DNA of 64,000 bases, taken from NCBI RefSeq assembly GCF_900176345.1, contig NZ_FWXU01000005.1, forward strand, positions 1 to 64,000, written 5' to 3'. This document shows positions 8,898 to 18,220 of this stretch, one piece after another. Each line of letters begins with the position of its first letter. Within the stretch, counting starts at the first letter, position 1. The translations under genes were made by a program, and so were the position numbers. Under the pieces are notes generated by a model. It was not told the DNA's origin. It was given only the letters and a program-made list of their open reading frames with translations, and ran no database searches. The DNA comes from Rhizobium sp. RU36D. Lineage in GTDB: Bacteria; Pseudomonadota; Alphaproteobacteria; Rhizobiales; Rhizobiaceae.

Positions 8898-10151
8898 GTG
8901 TCGGGCAACATCACCTTTCGCAACAACAGTCCCGAGCAACTGGACCGCATGATTCGCGTGGCCGGTCCCGGAGGCTGGATTGTATTGGCGGTTCTCCTGC
9001 TGGTCCTGGTCGTCGGACTTGGCTGGTCCGTGGTCTCCATGGCCAATATCAAGGTGCCGGGTCGAGGCATTCTCCAGACAAGCGGCGGATTGACCCAGCT
9101 CGTAGCGCCGGATGCCGGAACCGTGGCGAGCGTGGAGGCGCGCCTGGGGCAGCGGGTGGCAGCCGGCGATCTGCTGGTGCGCCTCGCCCAGCCGGCACTG
9201 GACGTGAAGCGCGATAGCCTGCGTGGACGACGCGAGATGCTCGAAAACGAGCGCCAGCGGCTGATCGGCTTCAATCAAAAGGAGCAGGAACTGCGGCTCG
9301 CCGCCGATACGGAGCGCAGGTCCGGTCTCGACCAGAGCCTGGCGACCCTTTTCGCCCAGGAACAGGCGCTGCAGGAGAGCGTCGCCAGCCAGCGCCGGTT
9401 GTTGGAGCGCGGGGTGACCAGTCGCGACCGGGTGCTATCGGTCGAGGCGGACCTCGCTGGTGTGCGCCGGGATATAGCGACGCTGCGCGACAACCTGCAA
9501 TCCCTCGGTCTGGATGCCAATGAACGCCGTGTCCGGTTCGAGCAGGCGCTGATGGAGGTGGACAGCAAGATCGCGGCGACCACGCAGGAGATCGCCGAGG
9601 TGGAAGCAGAGATCACGGTTCGCAGCGATGTGCGTGCGCCGACCTCCGGCCGGGTGGTCGAGCTTGCGGTCGAGACGGGCGATCGGGTGGCCGCCGGCAG
9701 TTCCCTGCTGCGGATCGCGCCTGATGGCAGTGACGGCCTTTCGGCGCTGATCTACGTCTCCTCAGGAGACGGCAAGAAGATCACGCCGGGTATGACGGTG
9801 CAGGTCGTGCCAAGTACCGTGCGCATGGAGCGGGAAGGTTTTATCCTCGCCGAGGTGGTGTCCGTCTCCGAGATACCGGCAACCCGGGAAGCCGTGCTGC
9901 GGCGCCTGGTGAATGCGGCGCTGGTGGATACGCTCCTGGCAAATGGTCCGCCTTTCGAGGTGCAGGTGCGGTTGCGCCCCGATCCGCAGACGGTCTCCGG
10001 CTTTGCCTGGTCGACCGATCTTGGTCGCACCAGGGCGGTCGAAGGCGGGACGTCCGTGGACGCGCAGATCGTCGTCGGTCGCGTCCGCGTACTGGCCCTG
10101 GTCTTTCCGCAGGTCGACCGGTTGCTTCACTGGCTTGGGCTGGACGGATGA
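8898..10151 (+). CDS. NHLM bacteriocin system secretion protein (HlyD/MFP family)
   Basis: This 417-residue membrane-fusion protein has one N-terminal membrane helix (about residues 23-45, I-V-L-A-V-L-L-L-V-L-V-V-G-L), a lipoyl-like half-motif I-K-V-P-G-R-G-I-L, a long helical hairpin rich in Arg, Glu and Leu (about 75-215), the second half-motif V-R-A-P-T-S-G-R-V-V-E, and a beta-barrel domain. The S-P-E-Q-L-D segment before the helix is typical of NHLM-type adaptors. Start choice is uncertain: GTG 8898 has AGGAG 11 bases upstream, whereas a TTG at 8877 has no ribosome site. The stop overlaps the next start by four bases. It bridges the two ABC exporters to the outer membrane. Confidence 0.87.
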   Translation: MSGNITFRNNSPEQLDRMIRVAGPGGWIVLAVLLLVLVVGLGWSVVSMANIKVPGRGILQTSGGLTQLVAPDAGTVASVEARLGQRVAAGDLLVRLAQPALDVKRDSLRGRREMLENERQRLIGFNQKEQELRLAADTERRSGLDQSLATLFAQEQALQESVASQRRLLERGVTSRDRVLSVEADLAGVRRDIATLRDNLQSLGLDANERRVRFEQALMEVDSKIAATTQEIAEVEAEITVRSDVRAPTSGRVVELAVETGDRVAAGSSLLRIAPDGSDGLSALIYVSSGDGKKITPGMTVQVVPSTVRMEREGFILAEVVSVSEIPATREAVLRRLVNAALVDTLLANGPPFEVQVRLRPDPQTVSGFAWSTDLGRTRAVEGGTSVDAQIVVGRVRVLALVFPQVDRLLHWLGLDG

Positions 10152-12331
10152 CGGTAAAGGTTGGAGCCAAGCCACGCCGCAAGCGCACGCCCACCATTTT
10201 CCAGATGGATGCGGTGGAGTGTGGTGCGGCATCCCTTGCCATGGTTCTGGCAGCGCATGGTCGCTGGGTGCCCTTGCCGGAATTGCGGGAAGCCTGCGGC
10301 GTATCGCGTGATGGCAGCCTCGCCTCCAACATCGTGCGCGCCGCGCGCCGCTACGGGCTGGAGGCCAAGGGCTTCCGCTGCGAGCCGGAGCACATGGGCG
10401 ATTTCGCCATGCCCGCCATCGCCTTCATCAACCTCAACCATTTCGTCGTGCTGGAAGGCTGGGAGCGCGGTCGCTTCTGGCTCAACGATCCCGCGGCCGG
10501 CCGCCGGGCGCTCAGTCGGGAGGAATTCAGCGCGGTCTTCTCCGGCGTGCTCCTGACATGCAAGCCCGGTCCGGAGTTTCGGCGCGAAGGCAGGCGCCCG
10601 GGCTTGTGGCGCGACCTCACGGGCTTGCTCGACGGCCTGCGCCTCTCCTTGATGCTGGCTCTTCTGGCCGGCCTTGCCTTGATCCTGCCGGGTCTCGTGG
10701 TGCCGGCTGCGACGCAGATCTTCATCGACCATTACCTGATCGATGGCCAGCAGCACTGGATGCCGGTGTTGCTGGCGGTGCTCGTGGTGACCGGCTGTGT
10801 CCAGGCGGCTTTGTCCTGGCTGAAAGATGAGGTCTTGCTGCGGCTGCGCGCCCGCATTGCCGTTGTCGCTGCCGTTCAGATGGTCTGGCGCATGGTGCGG
10901 CTGCCGACCCGGTTTTTCACGCAGCGCCATGCCGGTGCGCTGGCAGGGCGCGTCGAGCTTGCCCGGCAATTGGGCGTTCATGCCGGTGCGCAACTGCCTG
11001 ATATCGTGCTGTCGGTGATATCCTGCCTGTTCTTTCTCCTGGTCATGCTGGCCTACAGCCCGCTGCTGACCTTGGTGACGGTGGCCTGCACCGCGGCCAC
11101 CCTGCTGATTTTCGCGCTGTCTCGGCTGAGGCTGGAGGAGGCGGGGCGGAAGGTCTCAATGACCGGCATCCGGCTCTATGGCCGAACAATGCAGGGCATC
11201 GGCATGATCGAGTCGCTCAAGGCGAGCGGCGCCGACGGAGCTTTTTTCTCGCAATGGTCCGGCTACCTCGCCAATATGGTGCGGGAGCGCCAGGCGCTGG
11301 GGCGGATTCAAGCCATTCTCGGCGCCCTGCCGGAAAGCCTCATGCTGTTCAATCAGGCGGTTGTGCTGATCCTGTCGGCCTGGCTGGTGGCGCGCGGAGA
11401 GATGAGCGTGGGCATGCTGGCCGCATTCCAGGCGCTGATCGGCGCCTTTGCGCAACCGCTGAACACGCTCGTGGAACAGGCGGCCGCCATCAAGCAGGCG
11501 CGCGGCACACTCGATCAGTTCGACGATGTCGCGACCGCGCCGATGGCCTGGGAGTTTGAAAACTGCGCCGATACCGGGCTGGCCGAGGCAAGTGCCACCG
11601 GTCGCGTCTCAAAGCTCGCCGGTGCGGTTGCCGTTCGCGGCCTTGCCTTCGGCTACAATCCGCTCCAGCCGCCCCTGGTCCAGGGGTTCGATCTTGATCT
11701 GCCGCCCGGCGCCCGGGTTGCGCTGGTTGGGGCATCCGGCAGTGGCAAGTCCACCATCGGACGGCTCGTCTGCGGCCTGTTCGACCCCTGGGAAGGAGAA
11801 ATCCTGCTGGACAGCCAGCCGATCAAGCGGATTTCCCGCACCGTTCTGCGCGACAGTGTGGCCTTTGTCGACCAGGACATTGTGTTGTTCGAAGGCTCGG
11901 TGCGCGACAACATCACGCTGTGGGATGAAACCATGCCGGAATCGCGCGTGGTCAGGGCGGCCCGCGATGCGACGATCCACGACGACATCGTCGCCCGTTC
12001 CGGCGGATATGGCGCTGCAGTAGAGGAAGGCGGTCGCAATTGGAGCGGCGGACAGCGGCAGCGCCTGGAAATCGCCCGGGCGCTGGTCGCCGAGCCCAGC
12101 ATCCTGGTGCTCGATGAGGCGACCAGTGCGCTCGACCCCGTCGTCGAGAAGGAGCTGATGGACAATATTCGCCGGCGCGGCTGCACCTGCCTGATCATCG
12201 CCCATCGGCTAAGCACGATCCGCGACTGTGACGAGATCGTCGTGATGGACAAGGGCAAGGTGGTCGAGCGCGGCTTGCACGAGGCCCTGATGGCGAATGA
12301 CGGGCCGTATCGGCGGCTGGTGGAATCATGA
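10148..12331 (+). CDS. NHLM bacteriocin peptidase/permease/ATPase (C39 leader-cleaving ABC exporter)
   Basis: This 727-residue protein has three domains. An N-terminal C39 peptidase carries an intact catalytic set: Gln19, Cys25 in Q-M-D-A-V-E-C-G-A-A-S-L, His98 in N-L-N-H-F-V-V-L, and Asp114 in N-D-P. A six-helix exporter domain spans about residues 160-450. The ATPase has Walker A G-A-S-G-S-G-K-S-T, signature W-S-G-G-Q-R-Q-R and Walker B I-L-V-L-D-E-A-T-S-A-L-D. The peptidase cuts leaders after double glycine, matching the A-G-G-G of the precursor at 8383-8676, and the rest exports the modified peptide. It overlaps the flanking genes by four bases on each side. Confidence 0.94.
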   Translation: MTVKVGAKPRRKRTPTIFQMDAVECGAASLAMVLAAHGRWVPLPELREACGVSRDGSLASNIVRAARRYGLEAKGFRCEPEHMGDFAMPAIAFINLNHFVVLEGWERGRFWLNDPAAGRRALSREEFSAVFSGVLLTCKPGPEFRREGRRPGLWRDLTGLLDGLRLSLMLALLAGLALILPGLVVPAATQIFIDHYLIDGQQHWMPVLLAVLVVTGCVQAALSWLKDEVLLRLRARIAVVAAVQMVWRMVRLPTRFFTQRHAGALAGRVELARQLGVHAGAQLPDIVLSVISCLFFLLVMLAYSPLLTLVTVACTAATLLIFALSRLRLEEAGRKVSMTGIRLYGRTMQGIGMIESLKASGADGAFFSQWSGYLANMVRERQALGRIQAILGALPESLMLFNQAVVLILSAWLVARGEMSVGMLAAFQALIGAFAQPLNTLVEQAAAIKQARGTLDQFDDVATAPMAWEFENCADTGLAEASATGRVSKLAGAVAVRGLAFGYNPLQPPLVQGFDLDLPPGARVALVGASGSGKSTIGRLVCGLFDPWEGEILLDSQPIKRISRTVLRDSVAFVDQDIVLFEGSVRDNITLWDETMPESRVVRAARDATIHDDIVARSGGYGAAVEEGGRNWSGGQRQRLEIARALVAEPSILVLDEATSALDPVVEKELMDNIRRRGCTCLIIAHRLSTIRDCDEIVVMDKGKVVERGLHEALMANDGPYRRLVES

Positions 12332-15240
12332 CTGCCGTGGAGATAGCAGGCTGGCTCGGCGAACGAGCCGCCATGACTCAGCCGCTGGAGGTGACGGGCA
12401 ACCGACCCTTGCGACTTGACGATCCCGATGCTTGCTACCTTGTGCAGCAGGGTGCGATCGAGCTGTTCCTCGTCGAAAACCACGCCGAGGACATGCCCGG
12501 CACACGCAAGCACCTGTTCAGCGTCGGACCCGGCGGCCTGCTTTTCGGCGTTGATACCTCCGCGGGTCTGATGGACATGGGGTTCCTCGCCACCGGAACG
12601 CCGGGCACGTTGCTGGTTGCCATGAAGCTGGCTGACATCACCCAGGCGAACGAGACCGTCGCGGCGGCGATCGATGCGTGGGTGGAACAGCTCTCCGCGG
12701 CCATCACGCGACCCATGGTGCCCCGTCCACGACCGGATGAGGTGCTGATGCCCGGCGAAGTCGCCGAGCCTGGCGACGGCCGCTATATCAGCATTGGCCA
12801 GAGGGTGGCGTGGTGCACCTTGCAAGGCGACGGTGCCTTGTTTGCCGATGTCGAAAGCGTGGATGCCGGCGGTCCTGCCCTGCCCTTGACGCGCGATACA
12901 TGGCTGGCGATTCCCAGGAATGTTGGTGTCGGCACGGTGACAACGGCCGACCTCCTGAGATCGGGCGGCATGCAGGCGGCGCTGCTGCGGTTCCACGCCC
13001 TGGCCGCCGATGCCTTGCCAATGGCCTTGCGCCTTGCCTCTGCCGACGAGGTGAACCGGCTCAGGGCGCGCGCCGAAGGCAATCGTCATGCGGCTGGTCG
13101 GGCGCTGGATGTGCTTTCCGGCATCTTCGACCATCGCGGTGCCAGCAATCACCGGCTTGACGTGCAGCAGCCCCTTGTCCAGGCCTTGGCCAGGCTGGGA
13201 GACCTGACCGGTTTCCGCCTGGATATGCCGCTGAAGCAGGGCGACGAACCCCTGCCCTTTGCGCTTGATGATATCCTGCGGGCAAGCCGCCTTCGCAGCC
13301 GCTCGCTCCGGCTTGAACCCGGCTGGTGGCGTGCCGACCATGGTCCATTCCTGCTGATCCGAAAGGGCGACGATCGTCCGCTCGCGCTGTGGCGGGTGGG
13401 TGGCTCCTATCGCCTTTATGATCCGGTTGAGAACATCGAGCGACGGCTGGGTGCCGACGAGGCAGGCGGGTTGGAGGGCCTGGCGCTGGCGCTCTATCCC
13501 CCGCTCGAAGATCGTCCGCTTCCTGTTCGCGATGTTCTTGCCGGTGCGATGAAGGCCCGGTTGCCGGAACTCTCTACGCTCATTGGGGCAACCCTGTTGC
13601 TTGGGGTTCTGACGCTCGCCGTGCCTATTGCGATGAGCTATGTGCTCAATTCGGTGCTGCCGGACAATGCCCTCGGCAAGCTCTGGGAAGTGGCCGCGGC
13701 GCTGGTGCTGGTGTCGGCGCTGACCCTGGTTCTGCGGATCACGGCCCAGTTTGCGAGCCTGCGCATGGAGGGGCTGGCCGGCAGTCGTCTGCAGGCGGCC
13801 GTCATGGATCGGTTGCTGCGTCTGCCGCCGCGCTTCTTCCGTCGCTTTACCTCGGGCGAGCTTGGGACGCGGGTTCTGGCCGTGGAACGACTGGAAAATG
13901 CCCTGACGGCGACGATGATCGGGTCCGTCGTCACGGGCGGTGTGGCGCTCATATCCTTCGGCCTTATGCTGACCTATTCATGGCGACTGGGCCTCATTGC
14001 CGTCGTCCTGACGCTGGTGCTGGCCGCCGCGACCCTGGGCTTCGGCATGCTGCGGGTGCGGCGGGAAGCAGCCATGGTGCAGCAGGATGCCAAGATGACG
14101 GGATTTTCCCTGGAGCTTGCCGGCGGCATCACCAAGCTGAGGTTGGCCGCGGCGGAGGATCGCGTCTTCCTGCACTGGTCGCGGCTCTATGCCGATGCGA
14201 CGCAATCCTGGCTGCAGGCCGATAGTCTCGCCGTGCGCCAACAGGCATTCTCCACGGGCTATACCTCGCTCGCCACGGCCGGGATCCTTCTGGTCTGCGT
14301 GCAGTGGGGGCTGGCGGAGGGCATGTCGCTTGGCTTGCTGGTGGCCTTTCTCTCGGCGTTCAATGCCGCCCTGGGTGGCTTGGCCGCGCTGGCAGCCGCA
14401 ATCGTTGAAATCGCAGCCCTCGCGCCGATTGCTCGACATGCAGCGCCAATCCTGCAAACGGTGCCGGAGACGGAACGCGTCAAGATCGACCCAGGACCTC
14501 TGTCCGGAGCGATCGAGGTATCGCGCCTGAAATTCCAGTATGGCCCGGACCAGCCGCTGATCTTCAACGACCTGTCGCTTCAGGTCCGGCCGGGAGAATT
14601 CGTCGCCTTGGTCGGCCCGTCAGGAACGGGCAAGTCGACGCTTTTCCGCTTGCTCCTGGGCTTCGAGCAGCCGACCTCGGGCCTCGTGCTCTATGATGGC
14701 GTCGACCTGAACGGGCTCGACCCCCAGGCTGTGCGGCGGCAATGCGGCGTGGTGTTGCAGAGCGGCAAGCTCATGCCGGGCACGGTCATGGAAAACATTC
14801 TCGGGGCAAACCTGCATCTGGGCGAGGATGCAGCCTGGGAGGCGGCGCGGCAGGCGGCAATTGCCGATGACATCCTGCACATGCCCATGGGCATGCGCAC
14901 ACAGGTGACGGATGGCGGCTCCGCCTTTTCCGGCGGCCAGATCCAGCGCCTGCTGATGGCGCGCGCTATCGTCGGACAGCCGCGCATCCTGCTGCTGGAT
15001 GAGGCGACGAGTGCCCTCGATAACCGTACGCAGGCCGTCGTGACCGACAGCCTCAACCATATCGCCGCCACCCGTCTGGTCATCGCGCATCGCCTGAGCA
15101 CGGTCGAGCGGGCCGACCGTATCATCGTGCTGCGCAATGGAATGGTCGCGGAGGAAGGCAGTTACACCGAATTGATGGGCCGCAACGGTCTGTTTGCACA
15201 GCTGGCCCGCCGGCAGCTTACCGGAGCGGCGGAGGGATAA
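12328..15240 (+). CDS. NHLM bacteriocin ABC exporter, permease/ATPase subunit
   Basis: This 970-residue protein lacks a C39 peptidase. Its first 400 or so residues form a soluble region without a motif I can name. Then come a six-helix exporter domain (about 425-700, containing R-L-P-P-R-F-F-R-R-F-T-S-G-E-L) and an ATPase with Walker A G-P-S-G-T-G-K-S-T, signature F-S-G-G-Q-I-Q-R and Walker B I-L-L-L-D-E-A-T-S-A-L-D. In NHLM systems this second transporter always accompanies the peptidase-bearing one, probably as a heterodimer partner. The 3' end overlaps the convergent lanM gene by 23 bases. Confidence 0.92.
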   Translation: MTAVEIAGWLGERAAMTQPLEVTGNRPLRLDDPDACYLVQQGAIELFLVENHAEDMPGTRKHLFSVGPGGLLFGVDTSAGLMDMGFLATGTPGTLLVAMKLADITQANETVAAAIDAWVEQLSAAITRPMVPRPRPDEVLMPGEVAEPGDGRYISIGQRVAWCTLQGDGALFADVESVDAGGPALPLTRDTWLAIPRNVGVGTVTTADLLRSGGMQAALLRFHALAADALPMALRLASADEVNRLRARAEGNRHAAGRALDVLSGIFDHRGASNHRLDVQQPLVQALARLGDLTGFRLDMPLKQGDEPLPFALDDILRASRLRSRSLRLEPGWWRADHGPFLLIRKGDDRPLALWRVGGSYRLYDPVENIERRLGADEAGGLEGLALALYPPLEDRPLPVRDVLAGAMKARLPELSTLIGATLLLGVLTLAVPIAMSYVLNSVLPDNALGKLWEVAAALVLVSALTLVLRITAQFASLRMEGLAGSRLQAAVMDRLLRLPPRFFRRFTSGELGTRVLAVERLENALTATMIGSVVTGGVALISFGLMLTYSWRLGLIAVVLTLVLAAATLGFGMLRVRREAAMVQQDAKMTGFSLELAGGITKLRLAAAEDRVFLHWSRLYADATQSWLQADSLAVRQQAFSTGYTSLATAGILLVCVQWGLAEGMSLGLLVAFLSAFNAALGGLAALAAAIVEIAALAPIARHAAPILQTVPETERVKIDPGPLSGAIEVSRLKFQYGPDQPLIFNDLSLQVRPGEFVALVGPSGTGKSTLFRLLLGFEQPTSGLVLYDGVDLNGLDPQAVRRQCGVVLQSGKLMPGTVMENILGANLHLGEDAAWEAARQAAIADDILHMPMGMRTQVTDGGSAFSGGQIQRLLMARAIVGQPRILLLDEATSALDNRTQAVVTDSLNHIAATRLVIAHRLSTVERADRIIVLRNGMVAEEGSYTELMGRNGLFAQLARRQLTGAAEG

Positions 15241-18037
15241 AGGGCAGGAGCACGTCAGCCGCGTTCTCTGACGCAAGGTGCCGGATGAGGACATGGGCCG
15301 GCCCACCAAGCCCACGCAGCAGGCTGGGGTCGTCAGGCGCGCCCGCCTGTGCAGCCATCAGCCTTGAGCGGCCCGACGCCCAATCCGGCAGCCTCGCGGT
15401 CAGGGCCGCCTCGGCCTCCGACTTCAGTTCCGCATCGCCCCGCCGCGCCGAAAGGGTGAGCAGGATATCGAGCCGTCCCGCCTCGCCACAGCAGAGGTCA
15501 TCGACGTCATCGATCGGCTGCTGCCTCGCGGTCGCCATGGCGTTTTCAAGCGGGATGGTCTGAGCCTCTGTCAGATCGGGCAACAACTCGCAGATCGACT
15601 GCCGGGCGAGCGCAATGCCCGGTGCGCCATGGCACCAGGTGCTTTTGAAGGGCGTAACGCTGTTGCCGGGCGTGCGCCAGTTGCGGCGCTCCGGATCGAA
15701 CAGGCTGTCTTCATAGGCCAGCGCCTGCCGGACGGCCTCGCGCCATGACTGGTCTTTTTGATCGTGCTCGGCGAGGTGGGCGAGGGCGGCGGCGATCCCG
15801 CCTGCGCCATGAGAAAGGCCCGATAAACCGGCCCGTCCGCGATCCTGCCATTCGATCCCCTTTTCAGACCGCGTGGAGCGCCGCAGGATGTCTTGGCCGC
15901 AATGATGCATGGCAGCCATGATGCCCGCATCGGGGCGGCTTCGATGAAGCACGCAAAGCCCGAGCAGCAGTCCCGTGGTTCCGTCCATCACGTCGGGCAC
16001 GGCAGGGGCGACACGCAGCGCATGCTTGGCCGAGAGCGCCAGTCTTGATGCATCCTCCAGCAGGCCGGGCAGTTCCAGCCGCTCGGCGCACCAGACGAGC
16101 GCTGCAATCATGCCGCCGATGCCCCTGCTCCAGCCGGGGCCGAGGCGTGCGGCAAGCACGGCAGGATCCCGCAACTGTTTGCCCGTCCAGGGTGCCAGCG
16201 ATTGCCGCGCCAGGAGCGCCAGGCAATCGTCCTGCAAAGTCCGCGCGGCGGATGCCAGGGCCAGCGCAATGCCCGTCGCCCCATAGGCAAGGCTTGGCCC
16301 TGCCGGCGCGACCAAAGCCGGCATCTGCTCCCACATGCGCACCCATTGCACGCCGTGAGCCGCGGGCACAGCCAGTTCCGCGATGCGATCGGTCAGCCGC
16401 ACGAGCGTATCTCTGGCCGAAATGGCGGCAGGTCGCGGCGCTGTCGCACCTGGCCGCGCGAGGCTTGCGGTGAGCAGCCGCGTCTCCTCACGGATCATCG
16501 CCGGCGTCAGGCCTGCCAGATCCGCACGGACTTTTTCGATCATGGGTCTGCCCGGCAGGCTGCCTGCGGGTTCTGCAAAGGCATCGCGCAGAGCGCGACG
16601 TGTGGGCTGGTAGCGGAAGGCCGGCACATCATAGCGGGCAATCGCCAGCTTTTCACGTTCGGTCACGGTGTTCCATGTCGCGCCCGGCGTCATCAGCGGC
16701 TGGCGTGCCGCCAGTCGATCCGCAGTCCTGGCCAGCGCTGCCTGTTCCGCCAGAATGCCGCGCTGGCGAAGGTGCTCCAGGATCAGGGCGTAGAGATTGG
16801 TTGGCGCCGCGAGAAACCGCATCTGTGTGCGGGACAGCAGATCCAACTGATGTCCCCGGCCCCACCAGTCCGCCTGCCGCCGCGCCACTACGGCCAGCGT
16901 TTGCCGATATCCCCAGGCAAAATCTTGCGAGAAGTCCCTGACATCAAGCCGTTCACCGTCGAGCATCGGGCCTGGCCCATCGAAGGCCGGCACCGGCCAC
17001 TCCGCTTCATGCATCCAGTCGGTGCCGGCATGAACGATCCGGCGTTGCGGGCGCTCAGCCACCACGCTCGTCCCTGCGGCGGCAATGCGCACCATGCTTT
17101 TGCCGCCGTCAAAGCTCGAAAAGACCGGGGTTATGCCCGCTTGAAACAGGATGGGGTCCAGCAGCGGATCTGCCATGCCAAGATCAGCGGGACCCGGCTG
17201 GAACAGACATTCCAGATCGAGGATTACGGGAAAGGCCCCCGCGGCGATCAGATTGTCGGGATGGATGTCGCCGCCGCGCACCGCCCGTATCAGGGCCAGC
17301 AGCCCCCCGCAGCGGCGGTAGAATGCCACGGCTTCACGCCTGCTGCGCATCGGTTCGGGCGTTACCCATTCCATCCAGCCGTGGTCACGGCAGTCCATGA
17401 TCCACGGCACCCGCTGGCGAGGCGCACCACCCTCCGCATTCACCTCTTCCACCAGGCCATAAAAGGCGGCATCGACCGCAAGCGACCGCGGCTTGTAGGC
17501 AAGGACGATCCCATCGGCGAAACGAACCTGCCCGACCGTGCGTCCGCCGCCATGGGGATCCGACAATCCGAATGTGACACCGGTGATCTTAGGGATGCCT
17601 CTGTGCCAGCCTGGGATCGCTTTTCGAAGGCGTTTCTGGTCTTGATCCAGGTGGCGAAGGAAGTCTGACATCGCGGCATGGCTGTCATCGGCCATGTGCC
17701 GGAGCAGATTGATCAGCAAGGGCCAGGGTTTCAGCGCATCTTCCAGCCCGCGCGCATTGATATCGGCGATGAACCGGTCATGCGCTGATGTCGGCGCCGA
17801 GGCTGGGGTTTGCAGCGTCAGCCTTGCCAAGGGCGGCAAAACGCGAGACGGTTCGAAGAGCCGCAGGAGCACCGTTACGGCCACATCCGCAAACCGGGTC
17901 AGTTGCCAAAGCTGTAGCTCGTACCGAGCAGTCTCGGACAGCAGTCCGTCCGTGCCGAAGGGCAACGCAGGCTCTCGGCTGTCGAGCCAGGATCGCAGGA
18001 TCGCGCCAAACGGAATGTCTTCTTCGCGAAGGGGCAA
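15218..18037 (-). CDS. lanM: Class II lanthipeptide synthetase LanM, CCG type
   Basis: This 939-residue bifunctional enzyme has an N-terminal dehydratase domain (about residues 100-560) with kinase-like residues A-Y-K-P-R, G-D-I-H-P-D-N and I-L-D-L-E. It phosphorylates and eliminates Ser/Thr of the core. The C-terminal LanC-like cyclase (about 590-935) has H-G-A-G-G-I, W-C-H-G-A-P-G (Cys802) and D-D-L-C-C-G-E-A-G (Cys849, Cys850). The last motif is CCG where most LanM have CHG, so the zinc would be bound by three cysteines as in ProcM. The start is TTG with GAGG just upstream; the frame is closed by a stop 14 codons earlier and no ATG is available. It sits alone on the minus strand, convergent with the exporter. 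Confidence 0.93.
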   Translation of the reverse strand: MPLREEDIPFGAILRSWLDSREPALPFGTDGLLSETARYELQLWQLTRFADVAVTVLLRLFEPSRVLPPLARLTLQTPASAPTSAHDRFIADINARGLEDALKPWPLLINLLRHMADDSHAAMSDFLRHLDQDQKRLRKAIPGWHRGIPKITGVTFGLSDPHGGGRTVGQVRFADGIVLAYKPRSLAVDAAFYGLVEEVNAEGGAPRQRVPWIMDCRDHGWMEWVTPEPMRSRREAVAFYRRCGGLLALIRAVRGGDIHPDNLIAAGAFPVILDLECLFQPGPADLGMADPLLDPILFQAGITPVFSSFDGGKSMVRIAAAGTSVVAERPQRRIVHAGTDWMHEAEWPVPAFDGPGPMLDGERLDVRDFSQDFAWGYRQTLAVVARRQADWWGRGHQLDLLSRTQMRFLAAPTNLYALILEHLRQRGILAEQAALARTADRLAARQPLMTPGATWNTVTEREKLAIARYDVPAFRYQPTRRALRDAFAEPAGSLPGRPMIEKVRADLAGLTPAMIREETRLLTASLARPGATAPRPAAISARDTLVRLTDRIAELAVPAAHGVQWVRMWEQMPALVAPAGPSLAYGATGIALALASAARTLQDDCLALLARQSLAPWTGKQLRDPAVLAARLGPGWSRGIGGMIAALVWCAERLELPGLLEDASRLALSAKHALRVAPAVPDVMDGTTGLLLGLCVLHRSRPDAGIMAAMHHCGQDILRRSTRSEKGIEWQDRGRAGLSGLSHGAGGIAAALAHLAEHDQKDQSWREAVRQALAYEDSLFDPERRNWRTPGNSVTPFKSTWCHGAPGIALARQSICELLPDLTEAQTIPLENAMATARQQPIDDVDDLCCGEAGRLDILLTLSARRGDAELKSEAEAALTARLPDWASGRSRLMAAQAGAPDDPSLLRGLGGPAHVLIRHLASENAADVLLPFIPPPLR

Positions 18038-18220
18038 GGCGCCTCGGTGGGTTTGGATGATCGGCCGGTTTTGAGACTAGGGATATGGGACGCGGCATGT
18101 TCAGTCCATAGCCGTGTTTGGTCTCTTCGCATTCGACACGGCTGATCCCGGCTGGGAGATCATCACGATTGATCCTGTCCATTCGGATGCTTAAATGGAG
18201 CTGATATCGGGGATAAGATT

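Noticed and set aside
16202..17668. A 488-codon plus-strand frame inside lanM
   Set aside because: It is antisense to the conserved LanM domains and shows no family pattern.
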